A stretch of DNA of 13,840 nt, taken from positions 1 through 13,840 of the forward strand of contig JAGLRT010000109.1 in NCBI GenBank assembly GCA_023136155.1, given 5' to 3'. Source of the DNA: Methanosarcinales archaeon (GTDB lineage Archaea > Halobacteriota > Methanosarcinia > Methanosarcinales > Methanocomedenaceae). How positions within the stretch are numbered: position 1 is the first letter of the stretch; every line of letters starts with the position of its first letter. The notes below the pieces were generated by a model, which saw only the letters and a list, made by a program, of their open reading frames with translations, was not told where the DNA came from and ran no database searches. Both the position numbers and the translations under genes were made by a program. Positions 6,707 to 12,963 of the stretch are shown piece by piece.

Positions 6707-6727
6707 AAATCAAGCCCCCTTGATTTT
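6706..6727 (-). promoter_or_regulatory. Hairpin presenting the GerW-family ribosome site
   Basis: A perfect 9-bp stem (6706-6714 with 6719-6727) encloses a four-base loop. Read on the minus strand, the loop is GGGG, which with one stem G makes the ribosome binding site, and the stem ends at the TTG start codon. Folding would hold the site in the loop and the start at the stem base, so it could modulate translation. This is inferred from sequence only. Confidence 0.4.
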
Positions 6728-6781
6728 ATTAATTAATATTATGTGTAAGTCCATTACAAATTTATGGCATATTAATTAATA
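6727..6781. repeat. Two copies of a 12-bp AT palindrome upstream of the GerW-family gene
   Basis: TATTAATTAATA occurs at 6727-6738 and again at 6770-6781, 43 bp apart or about four helical turns, and ATAATTAATTAT, also a palindrome, follows at about 6782-6793. They lie where the minus-strand promoter of the GerW-family gene should be, so they may be TATA elements, operators or both. Chance is possible in AT-rich DNA. The rest of the gap to 6988 shows no further gene. Confidence 0.35.
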
Positions 6782-6977
6782 ATAATTAATTATAGCCTTC
6801 TTACTACATAAAAGTTTTCCACATACAATCCAATTACCTTATTCAGCTTAACTGTTAAGGAGTGCCTTTCAGCCCCCCCTTCCCAGAGTTAACGTCTCTT
6901 TTTTGATGCATGGCTGATTCCATTCCATAGATGGAGTTAGGGCTAATTACTGTGGTGGCCATTTGACCCAATGGTAA

Positions 6978-6984
6978 AAGGTGA
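6978..6984 (+). promoter_or_regulatory. Ribosome binding site of the broken terminase frame
   Basis: AAGGTGA lies 4 nt before ATG 6989. It shows that the first piece of the broken frame still has translation signals. Confidence 0.5.
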
Positions 6985-6988
6985 AAAC

Positions 6989-7492
6989 ATGCCAGACCAA
7001 AATGTATTAGACTCTGCCACAAATGCCGAACTCGACCACCTCATCGCCACCACAATGCAGCTACCGGGCGCCAGCTCAGCCTATGACCTGAAACCCAGGG
7101 ATCAGACCGAAAGTACCACCCTGTTCGGGGAGTAGAATTCCATGCAGGCATATGACAGGTGGCATCCCAAGTTCCAGGCTGTGGAATCCACGGGCCTGGG
7201 CAAGACACTGTTCTGGATGCTGGTACGGGAAGGGCTGCCTGTGAAGGAACTGCTGAGCACTGGCGGGAATCTGGATAAAGTAACACGGGCCAGGCCGGCA
7301 GCGGTGAGGATGGAGTCGGGCTTGATCTATTTCAGGAAAGACGTTCACTGGCTGCCGGATTATGAGGATGAACTGGTGGCTTTTGATAAAGGCACACATG
7401 ATGACCAGGTTGATGTTACCAGCTATGCGGCACGGTGTTTGGTGGAGACGTTTGCAGAGGATGAATCGGAGCCGTTTATTGTTGGGATATGA
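6989..7492 (+). pseudogene. Phage terminase large-subunit remnant with in-frame TAG
   Basis: Codons 1-48 (ATG 6989 to TAG 7133-7135) encode a short piece starting MPDQNVLDSATNAELDHL that I do not recognise. The same frame continues past the TAG and from ATG 7142 encodes 116 residues matching the C-terminal RNase H-like nuclease part of phage terminases: YDRWHPKFQAVESTGLGKTLF, DKVTRARPAAVRMESGLIY, and the acidic THDDQVDVTSYAA (residues 85-97 of the second piece). A full subunit has more than 400 residues, so the ATPase motor domain is missing, apparently by internal deletion. No portal, capsid or integrase gene is nearby, so this is a prophage scar. Local DNA is more GC-rich than its flanks. 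Pyrrolysine at the TAG is possible in principle but unlikely, as six neighbouring genes end in TAG. Confidence 0.7.
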
Positions 7493-7587
7493 AAATTACT
7501 AATAAGATGTGCATGAGTAATGAGCGCCACTTTGAGCAAATCTTAGGTATATGACTTCCTTCGAATTTTAGATAAAGACAGGATATG

Positions 7588-7595
7588 TTTATATG
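7588..7595 (+). promoter_or_regulatory. TATA box for the membrane protein gene
   Basis: TTTATATG is a close match to the archaeal TATA box. Initiation about 25 nt downstream would leave a leader of about 35-40 nt containing the AAAGGAGGTCC site, so the gene has its own complete promoter. Confidence 0.6.
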
Positions 7596-7640
7596 TCAGT
7601 GATGTGTAACATTTAAGTAGTGGGCAATATTAAATTTTAA

Positions 7641-7647
7641 AGGAGGT
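7641..7647 (+). promoter_or_regulatory. Near-consensus Shine-Dalgarno site
   Basis: AGGAGGT stands 7 nt before ATG 7655, the strongest ribosome binding site in the window. It fixes the start of the membrane protein gene and suggests efficient translation. Confidence 0.75.
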
Positions 7648-7654
7648 CCAATAA

Positions 7655-8056
7655 ATGGAATTGAAGAAGGGATTGATTTCAGGAATTATAGCAGCAATAG
7701 TATTGATGGTAATTTTCTTTATCACAATGATGGTTACCAATACAGGTGAGTGGTACATCGCAATGTTTCCCGAAATGATGACTACCGAAGCAATGTGGGC
7801 AGGTACCCTTTCCACATTGTTGATAGGGATATTTATGGGGCTGATTTATTCAGTTATAAATAGTGCAGTTCCTGGGACGGGAATGAAGAAAGGATTAAAC
7901 TATGGTTTCATGGTGTGGTTGCTTGCAGGAATTATGTGGCCAATTATGATGATAGCTTTTGCTCCAATTGCTATCTGGATAATAGAATTGATAAGCGGAT
8001 TAATCAGTTATTCAATTGCAGGCGCAGTAATAGCTATTATTTACGAAAAACTATAG
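7655..8056 (+). CDS. Four-helix membrane protein, unknown function
   Basis: The 133-residue protein is very hydrophobic, with four likely membrane segments: about residues 8-28 (LISGIIAAIVLMVIFFITMMV), 50-68 (GTLSTLLIGIFMGLIYSVI), 84-105 (GFMVWLLAGIMWPIMMIAFAPI) and 108-130. It has no signal-peptidase site, few charges and no recognised catalytic motif. MKKGLNYGFMVWLLAGIMWP recalls small archaeal and bacterial membrane proteins of unassigned families. It is monocistronic, with its own TATA box and a near-perfect ribosome site, and sits alone between a terminase remnant and transposase fragments. It may therefore be a cargo gene of a decayed mobile element or simply a bystander. It ends in TAG. 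No function is proposed. Confidence 0.72.
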   Translation: MELKKGLISGIIAAIVLMVIFFITMMVTNTGEWYIAMFPEMMTTEAMWAGTLSTLLIGIFMGLIYSVINSAVPGTGMKKGLNYGFMVWLLAGIMWPIMMIAFAPIAIWIIELISGLISYSIAGAVIAIIYEKL

Positions 8057-8095
8057 AAATTTTAGGTTAATCAAAACTTGAACATCGTTCTGGAT

Positions 8096-8128
8096 GCCCC
8101 GGATTAGAGCGTTAGCAAAATCCGGGGC
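8096..8128. repeat. GC-rich 10-bp inverted repeat
   Basis: GCCCCGGATT (8096-8105) and AATCCGGGGC (8119-8128) form a perfect 10-bp stem around a 13-nt loop, far more GC-rich than its surroundings. No T-tract follows in either direction. It lies 39 nt after the stop of the membrane protein gene and 31 nt beyond the C-terminal transposase fragment (in that fragment's direction). It may therefore be a transcript end, an insertion-sequence end or a REP-like element. Confidence 0.5.
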
Positions 8129-8159
8129 ACGTCACTTGCCCGAAAGTCATGTAATAAGA

Positions 8160-8250
8160 CTATATTTCAACAACTGTAAGATCGATATCATTTGTAGCCA
8201 GAACAAATCTTCCAAGTTTTTTACGTTCTTGTGCTATTATCTGTCTATCA
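8160..8250 (-). pseudogene. C-terminal fragment of an IS1634/IS4-type transposase
   Basis: The minus strand encodes QEREKK-like QERKKLGRFVLATNDIDLTVVEI before a TAG at 8160-8162. LGRF(V/I)LATND followed by the start of an 'eeiL..Y' helix is characteristic of the region before the catalytic glutamate in IS1634/IS4-type DDE transposases, where the protein normally continues with a YK..Q..VERGFRFLK stretch that is absent here. The open frame runs up to an ATG at 8280-8282, but the part above about 8250 reads in the other transposase fragment's DNA and is not meaningful. The piece is a non-functional remnant of about 28 residues. The assignment rests on motif recognition. Confidence 0.55.
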
Positions 8251-8322
8251 ACTTTTCTTAACGTGATCCGGGCAATCTTCATTCAAACAATAAAATTCAG
8301 ATAAATCCAGTGCAGAATCTAT
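8248..8322 (-). pseudogene. N-terminal transposase fragment with ATA in place of a start codon
   Basis: In the frame ending at TGA 8248-8250 the minus strand reads IDSALDLSEFYCLNEDCPD, then HVKKS. This strongly recalls the N-terminal Cys-x4-Cys zinc-ribbon opening of certain archaeal DDE transposases (typically FYCLNEDCPDYGK). The codon at the expected start, 8320-8322, is ATA. GGAGG lies 7 nt upstream (8330-8334) and a TATA box farther up, so this is probably an ATG-to-ATA loss. The frame is cut after about 24 codons where it meets the other transposase fragment. One element with a large internal deletion and frameshift is an alternative to two elements. Confidence 0.5.
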
Positions 8323-8356
8323 TTATATTCCTCCAAAGATGGGATTACACTTAAAC

Positions 8357-8366
8357 TATATATATA
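8357..8366 (-). promoter_or_regulatory. TATA box left from the transposase
   Basis: The palindrome CTATATATATAG spans 8356-8367. Its TATA core sits about 25 nt ahead of the GGAGG at 8334-8330 in minus orientation, giving a short leader. It seems to be the surviving promoter of the broken transposase and begins 20 nt beyond the DUF1847 stop codon. Confidence 0.45.
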
Positions 8367-8386
8367 GAGTTGATTAACCAAGGACA

Positions 8387-8956
8387 CTACCTGATATTGA
8401 ACCTGTGTTTAAGATAATAATTAGAATATATTGCACCCATTGGATTATGGGCCAGAACCCTATCCTTTACTGCCAACGTGGTAACAGGCGCTTGCGAGTG
8501 CTGAGTAAAGAGAATATCATGGCCAATACACAATCCAAGAATGATGTTTAAATCGGTTTTCTCTTTATTCAACACCAGTGCCTGTCCCATTGGATTACAC
8601 ACAGCTTCAAAACCAACATTGTGCAGTTTATCCAGACCATAACTGTCCTTATTAATTCCACACACCTTACAGCAGACAGAGAATACCTTGAAATCCTGTG
8701 TCAAAATCTCATGTATGAGCTTAGCCTCTTTTTCCAGACCTACGCAAAAGGCAATGCCAAGTTTTTCATACTCCATCCCTCCGGCATACATAATGAGCTC
8801 TTCTAACCTTGTTTTCTCCATATAATACCTAGATTCGATTTGTGCCGAAATTTTCATGGATTCAAGGTTCGTGCCAGTATATTCAACATCCCTCTTTATT
8901 GTAGAACAATCCTTTCCATCGCGGCACTTTTTAAGTTCACATAACCCACATTGCAT
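8387..8956 (-). CDS. DUF1847 Cys-rich putative metal-binding protein
   Basis: The 189-residue protein matches DUF1847. The N-terminus MQCGLCELKKCRDGKDC has Cys3, Cys6, Cys11 and Cys17, a zinc- or Fe-S-binding pattern. More cysteines fall at 71 (FCVG), 95, 96 and 99 (SVCCKVCG), 120 (VCNPMGQA) and 143 (GLCIGHD). The family pattern CNP-x-GQA...N-x-x-LGLCxGHDxLF is clear, and the later part ends LAHNPMGAIYS. Its biochemical role is not known; metal or cluster binding is inferred from the cysteines and from the operon. GGAG lies 8 nt before ATG 8956. It is the last gene of the minus-strand operon, 14 nt after the scaffold gene, and ends in TAG. Confidence 0.85.
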   Translation of the reverse strand: MQCGLCELKKCRDGKDCSTIKRDVEYTGTNLESMKISAQIESRYYMEKTRLEELIMYAGGMEYEKLGIAFCVGLEKEAKLIHEILTQDFKVFSVCCKVCGINKDSYGLDKLHNVGFEAVCNPMGQALVLNKEKTDLNIILGLCIGHDILFTQHSQAPVTTLAVKDRVLAHNPMGAIYSNYYLKHRFNIR

Positions 8957-8970
8957 CTAATTATCTCCAT

Positions 8971-9405
8971 TTATTGTAACATTTTCAGAGCATTCTCCAG
9001 TGTAATAATTGCAAGATGCGCACAATGCAGATTTTCTTCAGGGAGACCGTCCAGAGCTGCAATCAGGTCATCTTCTGTAATTGCTTTGACTTCATCAACC
9101 GATTTTCCTTTGACCATAGATGTTAACATGCTCCCGCAAGCTATCGTTGCTCCGCATCCATCTGTCATAAATGATATATCTGCAACTATCTCGTGCTCCA
9201 TCTTTAGATACATCTCCATTGTGTCCCCACACCAACCTTTTAATATTGCAAAAGCATCTGGTTTCTCCATTTTACCAATATTTTTCGGGTTATTATATTC
9301 CGTAACTACCTTTTCTGAAAATGTCATACGCGCCTGATCATTTACATCTCTTTGAAGCTTTTCAACCATTTTATCAAAATCAGACTTCGTGCTTGAATCT
9401 GTCAT
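8971..9405 (-). CDS. IscU/NifU-like iron-sulfur cluster scaffold
   Basis: The 144-residue protein has the IscU fold signature with the three ligand cysteines Cys59 (GWCGDTMEMYLK, including the conserved Asp61), Cys84 (TDGCGATIACG) and Cys128 (LHCAHLAI). A fourth, Cys90, sits where IscU usually has Ser or Ala. Such scaffolds build [2Fe-2S] or [4Fe-4S] clusters for delivery. An N-terminal extension of about 26 residues precedes MTFSEKVVTEYNNPKNIG, the canonical beginning, and the internal ATG at residue 27 is an alternative start. The NifU C-terminal domains are missing, as in many archaeal versions. Its ATG overlaps the TGA of the upstream ATPase gene (ATGA), so the two are translationally coupled. 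Confidence 0.9.
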   Translation of the reverse strand: MTDSSTKSDFDKMVEKLQRDVNDQARMTFSEKVVTEYNNPKNIGKMEKPDAFAILKGWCGDTMEMYLKMEHEIVADISFMTDGCGATIACGSMLTSMVKGKSVDEVKAITEDDLIAALDGLPEENLHCAHLAIITLENALKMLQ

Positions 9406-10262
9406 TTAAGTTTTCTCCAGATTTTTTCCCAGATTTTTTTCACATTATCTGAAAACTCATTGTTAGAATATTCAACTACGGTCATCTCCTGAATCATAGC
9501 CATCGTCGCTGTTTCATCATATGGGATCCTGCCCACAACATCAATTCCTTTTTCAGTGCAATATGTCTCAATGAGCTGGGTATTACCAGGATTTATATCG
9601 AATTTATTTATACAAACTACAGCCGGTACACTGAAATGACTGGCAACGCTCAGTATTCTCTCCATGTCATGTATACCTGATAATGTGGGTTCTGTCACAA
9701 TCAATACAAGATTTACACCTGAAACAGCAGATATGACCGGACAGCCAATCCCAGGGGGGCCGTCAATAATTATTAAATCTGTATTAAATTTATTAGCTAG
9801 GACCCGGGCATTATTTCTTACCAGGGTAATCAATTTACCAGATGCTTCTTCAGCAGTATTAAGCACAGCATGGGACATAGGTCCAAAACGAGTTTCTGAA
9901 ATATAAGCAAATCCCGATTTTCTGTCAACCAGATGTATTGCCTCAACAGGACATACATATTCACAGACACCACACCCTTCGCATCTTTCTTTAACTATAT
10001 TAAAGTCTTCATCAACAGCATCAAACCTGCAATAATCAGTACATTTTCCGCAATCGGTACATTTTTCTTTATCTATTGTAGCAATTTTCAGCCCGGAAAA
10101 TTCAACTGTTTCTTTAATATCAGGGTTAAGGATAAGGTGCAGATCTGGAGCATCCACATCACAATCAGCCAGCACGGCATTTTTAGCCAGGGATGCAAAA
10201 GCTGCAGTGATGGTAGTTTTTCCAGTCCCACCCTTACCGCTTATGATGGTGAGTTGTTTCAT
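9402..10262 (-). CDS. MinD-superfamily ATPase with double [4Fe-4S] ferredoxin insert (copy 2)
   Basis: The 286-residue P-loop ATPase belongs to the Mrp/MinD/NifH-like group. The deviant Walker A motif GKGGTGKTT is at residues 9-17, the switch Asp pair DCDVDAPD at 33-40, and the Walker B-like IIIDGPPG at 165-172. Inserted between strands is a bacterial-type two-cluster ferredoxin: Cys68, 71, 74 and 78, then Cys94, 97, 100 and 104. Relatives are known in sulfate reducers and methanogens next to dinitrogenase-cofactor-like or orange-protein genes and probably move or insert metal clusters with ATP. It overlaps its paralogue upstream and the scaffold gene downstream, each by an ATGA. Paired paralogues suggest a heterodimer, by analogy with such pairs elsewhere. 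No membrane-targeting helix is visible. Confidence 0.9.
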   Translation of the reverse strand: MKQLTIISGKGGTGKTTITAAFASLAKNAVLADCDVDAPDLHLILNPDIKETVEFSGLKIATIDKEKCTDCGKCTDYCRFDAVDEDFNIVKERCEGCGVCEYVCPVEAIHLVDRKSGFAYISETRFGPMSHAVLNTAEEASGKLITLVRNNARVLANKFNTDLIIIDGPPGIGCPVISAVSGVNLVLIVTEPTLSGIHDMERILSVASHFSVPAVVCINKFDINPGNTQLIETYCTEKGIDVVGRIPYDETATMAMIQEMTVVEYSNNEFSDNVKKIWEKIWRKLK

Positions 10263-11095
10263 CTAAAACCCCCCCTCCGGATGACTTTAAAGAGATTGCC
10301 AAACTTTTCCTTCCATCCCGGCATTTCCGAAACAAAGGGTGTGCCATTTGAATAAAGCCTTGCAATATCCTCATTTTGTGGAATCTTCATAAGGACTGGA
10401 ATATTAGATTCCATACAGAACTTTTCTACACTGTCATCACCGATACCATCCCGATTTACTATCACTCCAAAGGGAATCGTTAAGTGTTTCACTACTTCAA
10501 CGGCAAGTTTCAAATCATACAGACCGAAGGGTGTGGGTTCTGTAACCAGCAGGCAAAAATCAGTACCTCTAATGGTTTCAACAGCTGGACAGGAGGTGCC
10601 GGGGGGTGAATCGAGTATTGTATTTTTTCCTTTTGCGATTTTCTTTTTCAGGGTTTTAATTACCGGAGTCGCCATAGGTTCCCCGATATTTAACATTCCG
10701 TTATAAAATTCAACTCCCTCAGAAGTCCCCCCCTTAATTATGCCAATAATACGCTTCTCTTCAGTAATGGCTCCTTTTGGACACACTAATGTACATCCTC
10801 CACAACCATGACACAATTGTGGGAATACAATAATATCAGAAGGCAGCACAGCAATAGCATTGTATTGACAGAATTTCGAACATTTTTGGCAAAAATCGCA
10901 CTTTTCTTTATCTACTACAGGAAATAATAGACATACATCTTCAACTTTTTCCAAATCCATGTTCAGGAACAGATGGGAATTTGGTTCTTCAACATCACAA
11001 TCCAGTAACTGTGCCTTAGCAATGCTAAGCGCCATATTCGTTGCTATCGTAGTCTTACCGGTTCCGCCTTTACCGCTTGCAATAGATATTATCAT
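10259..11095 (-). CDS. MinD-superfamily ATPase with double [4Fe-4S] ferredoxin insert (copy 1)
   Basis: This is the partner of the downstream ATPase, with about 278 residues from ATG 11095. GKGGTGKT is at residues 8-15, DCDVEEPN near 32-39 and DSPPG at 162-166. The ferredoxin insert has Cys66, 69, 72 and 76 (CDFCQKCSKFC), and Cys95, 98, 101 and 105 (CHGCGGCTLVC). A GTG at 11104 would add three residues. I prefer ATG 11095 because it gives MIISIASGKGG and because GAAGTGAT lies just before it. The gene follows the radical SAM stop by 10 nt from this start and overlaps the next ATPase by ATGA. The two ATPases share layout but differ widely in sequence, so they are old paralogues rather than a recent duplication. 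Confidence 0.9.
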   Translation of the reverse strand: MIISIASGKGGTGKTTIATNMALSIAKAQLLDCDVEEPNSHLFLNMDLEKVEDVCLLFPVVDKEKCDFCQKCSKFCQYNAIAVLPSDIIVFPQLCHGCGGCTLVCPKGAITEEKRIIGIIKGGTSEGVEFYNGMLNIGEPMATPVIKTLKKKIAKGKNTILDSPPGTSCPAVETIRGTDFCLLVTEPTPFGLYDLKLAVEVVKHLTIPFGVIVNRDGIGDDSVEKFCMESNIPVLMKIPQNEDIARLYSNGTPFVSEMPGWKEKFGNLFKVIRRGGFR

Positions 11096-11105
11096 TCTAA
11101 TCACT

Positions 11106-12044
11106 TCAAATATTTTGACTGGGTATCCCTATAAAATTGTTTGGCAAAATATATGCCATATTTTGATATTCTACACGAACCAAACTTCCATCTGATAGCA
11201 AAGAATCAATATTCCCTGATTCAGAGAATCTTGTCTCAATATCTCTTGCCTGATCTTCCCTCAATGGATGGCGGGAACATATCTCGATAATTGCCGTTCT
11301 GGCATCCGGATAGTTATCAAAACCAAATTCACCAGACTCATAATCAGTAAGGTCCAGTATTGTACCAAAAATCTCATGTGCCCTGATTATTCTCCCTGGT
11401 TCGGGCGGTCTGACACCTGGTTTTGCAGGCGGTCGGATTGGAACTGAAATGTAGATGCGGTCAGGTTTTACCTGTTTAATGGCATCATTTATTTCCATTA
11501 AAGATTTATCTGAATCATTCACATCTTTAACCAGCATGACTTCAAGCCATATTTTACCTGAATACTCTTTCCTGAAATCAACCAGGCCTTGAAGCATTTC
11601 TTCAAATCCAATACTACCATGAGGTCTGTTAATAGTTCTATAAACCTCTTCATTTCCTGCATCAAGTGAAGGAAGCACCACATCGCTGTTTTTCAAATCA
11701 TGCCTTACATCTTCCATGGATAAGAGAGAACTGTTTGTGATTATAGCCACAGGTTTATGCCATTTTTCTTTGCACTGGCCAATCAACCAACCAAGGTCTT
11801 TGCATAGTGTTGGTTCACCGTCTCCAACAAATGTAATGTAATCAATATTTGGAGAATTTACTATTTTTCCAATATCAGACAGTATTTCTTCTTTTGGATA
11901 AAAACTTTCACGTCTTACCTGTACCCTGCCCTTTTGGCCTAATTGACAGTAGATACAGTTGTACGAACAGGTTTTTAGTGGTATGGGACTCACTCCCAGT
12001 GATCGCCCCAACCTTCTGGAGGGAACAGGACCATAAACATACAT
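11106..12044 (-). CDS. Radical SAM protein (COG0731-like)
   Basis: The 312-residue protein carries the radical SAM cluster motif Cys26-x3-Cys30-x2-Cys33 (TCSYNCIYCQ) after the distinctive start MYVYGPVPSRRLGRSLGVSPI. The SAM-binding GDGEPTL is at 74-80, and the barrel continues with TNSSLL and PSLDAGNEEVYRTINRPH. The C-terminal 70 or so residues (DNYPDARTAIIEICSRHPLREDQARDI) look like a small helical or winged-helix domain and have no obvious auxiliary Fe-S cluster. It resembles uncharacterised radical SAM proteins related to the TYW1-like COG0731 group, but the substrate is not predictable. Position in an operon of Fe-S carriers suggests a role in cofactor or cluster chemistry. It begins 1 nt after the DUF89 stop codon, implying coupled translation. 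Confidence 0.88.
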   Translation of the reverse strand: MYVYGPVPSRRLGRSLGVSPIPLKTCSYNCIYCQLGQKGRVQVRRESFYPKEEILSDIGKIVNSPNIDYITFVGDGEPTLCKDLGWLIGQCKEKWHKPVAIITNSSLLSMEDVRHDLKNSDVVLPSLDAGNEEVYRTINRPHGSIGFEEMLQGLVDFRKEYSGKIWLEVMLVKDVNDSDKSLMEINDAIKQVKPDRIYISVPIRPPAKPGVRPPEPGRIIRAHEIFGTILDLTDYESGEFGFDNYPDARTAIIEICSRHPLREDQARDIETRFSESGNIDSLLSDGSLVRVEYQNMAYILPNNFIGIPSQNI

Positions 12045-12045
12045 A

Positions 12046-12903
12046 TTATCCTGAACCTCTTTTTAAAATAATATCTCCTTGTTGTGTTCCCAGTTCTTTT
12101 GCAATTAATGGGCATTTTGCTATGAGCATAAAGAATATCTTTTGAATATCAGGGAGAGTTTCATAATTTCTCTGTCCTTTACTGATTATCATATTATTTT
12201 CTGCAATAATATCCGGAAATGTTTTGCCTGAATGATTTTGCCTACTTCCATCGACTTCAATATTAATGATTTTAACACCCGGCAATCTATCAATACCAAC
12301 ATATTCAGCATCCTGAGAAGTGGTATCATTGATAAAAGGTGTTATTTTTACAGCACACGAAATATTTTTGAATTTATATTTACTAATAATCGTTTCAAGC
12401 AGTATCTTGTCGAATACAATTTCACCGGCATTGTCTGTCAAATATACAAGATTTTCAGCCTTTTCAAGATTAGTTACGAATTCTGAAAAATGGTCGATAC
12501 TGAATTTCTGTTCCAGCACACGTGAGATGGTTTTATTGATGTCAAAATTTGATCCGGTTCCATAATCTATCACATTTCCTGCTATGGCCAGTCTTGCGGC
12601 AGTTAAAAGGGGTGTCGTGGATTGGTCTACAATTTTTTTCAACTCAGGATACATTTCCATTGCATAGTCATTGCATTTCTTTTTGATATCTTTATAGGGA
12701 TCATCTTCCATGCTTTCTTTTCTGATTATATTGTAAACAGCATCTGCAATATCAGGTGGAATGGTATTCCAATTTATTTCTAAAAGCCCGGCTATTGCCA
12801 CTCTAAGGATTTTCTCTTGCTTTCCAATATCATCAATTGTTAATCTTACGGCGTCAAGTGCCTGCCTTTGGATACAAAATATGCAGTCAAGTTTAACGTT
12901 CAT
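12046..12903 (-). CDS. DUF89/ARMT1-like metal-dependent phosphatase-family protein
   Basis: The 285-residue protein matches the DUF89 (ARMT1-like) family of metal-dependent damage-control phosphatases. It has an N-terminal CIFC pair (Cys7, Cys10) typical of the archaeal subfamily, AGNVIDYG at 108-115, the metal-binding DNAGEIVFD at 157-165, and SKGQRNYETL at 241-250. DUF89 enzymes dephosphorylate damaged or side-product sugar phosphates with bound divalent metal. Archaeal members are uncharacterised, and the substrate here is unknown. AGGAG lies 9 nt or so before ATG 12903. It follows the metallo-hydrolase gene after a 60-nt AT-rich gap that could carry an internal promoter. It is followed almost without a gap by the radical SAM gene. 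Confidence 0.88.
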   Translation of the reverse strand: MNVKLDCIFCIQRQALDAVRLTIDDIGKQEKILRVAIAGLLEINWNTIPPDIADAVYNIIRKESMEDDPYKDIKKKCNDYAMEMYPELKKIVDQSTTPLLTAARLAIAGNVIDYGTGSNFDINKTISRVLEQKFSIDHFSEFVTNLEKAENLVYLTDNAGEIVFDKILLETIISKYKFKNISCAVKITPFINDTTSQDAEYVGIDRLPGVKIINIEVDGSRQNHSGKTFPDIIAENNMIISKGQRNYETLPDIQKIFFMLIAKCPLIAKELGTQQGDIILKRGSG

Positions 12904-12963
12904 TGCATCAAACTCCTATAATATAATAATTTTTTAGTTGTAACAGCGTATTCATGCTATCAT

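Larger units (their letters stand above)
8057..8386. other. 330-nt interval of mobile-element debris
   Basis: There is no intact gene here. The interval contains a GC-rich hairpin (8096-8128), a C-terminal transposase fragment (about 8160-8250, minus), an N-terminal fragment of what seems a different transposase (8248-8322, minus), and that fragment's ribosome site and TATA box (8330-8334 and 8357-8366). Together these make it an insertion-sequence graveyard between the membrane protein gene and the DUF1847 operon. Confidence 0.6.

Noticed and set aside
6438..6779. Plus-strand frame with a poly-proline run
   Set aside because: The proline run is the complement of the glycine run of the GerW-family gene, which has clear family motifs.
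7133..7135. TAG as evidence for general pyrrolysine use in this organism
   Set aside because: At least six genes here (DUF2111, dph2, GerW family, membrane protein, DUF1847, MBL hydrolase) end in TAG, and the host frame is a truncated phage gene.
8283..8386. Possible small RNA from the TATATATA promoter
   Set aside because: The TATA box, GGAGG and transposase-like peptide line up as an ordinary decayed transposase 5' end, and no terminator-like structure defines an RNA.
8951..9337. 128-codon plus-strand frame opposite the IscU-like gene
   Set aside because: It is antisense to a scaffold gene with all expected cysteines; no ribosome site or domain supports it.
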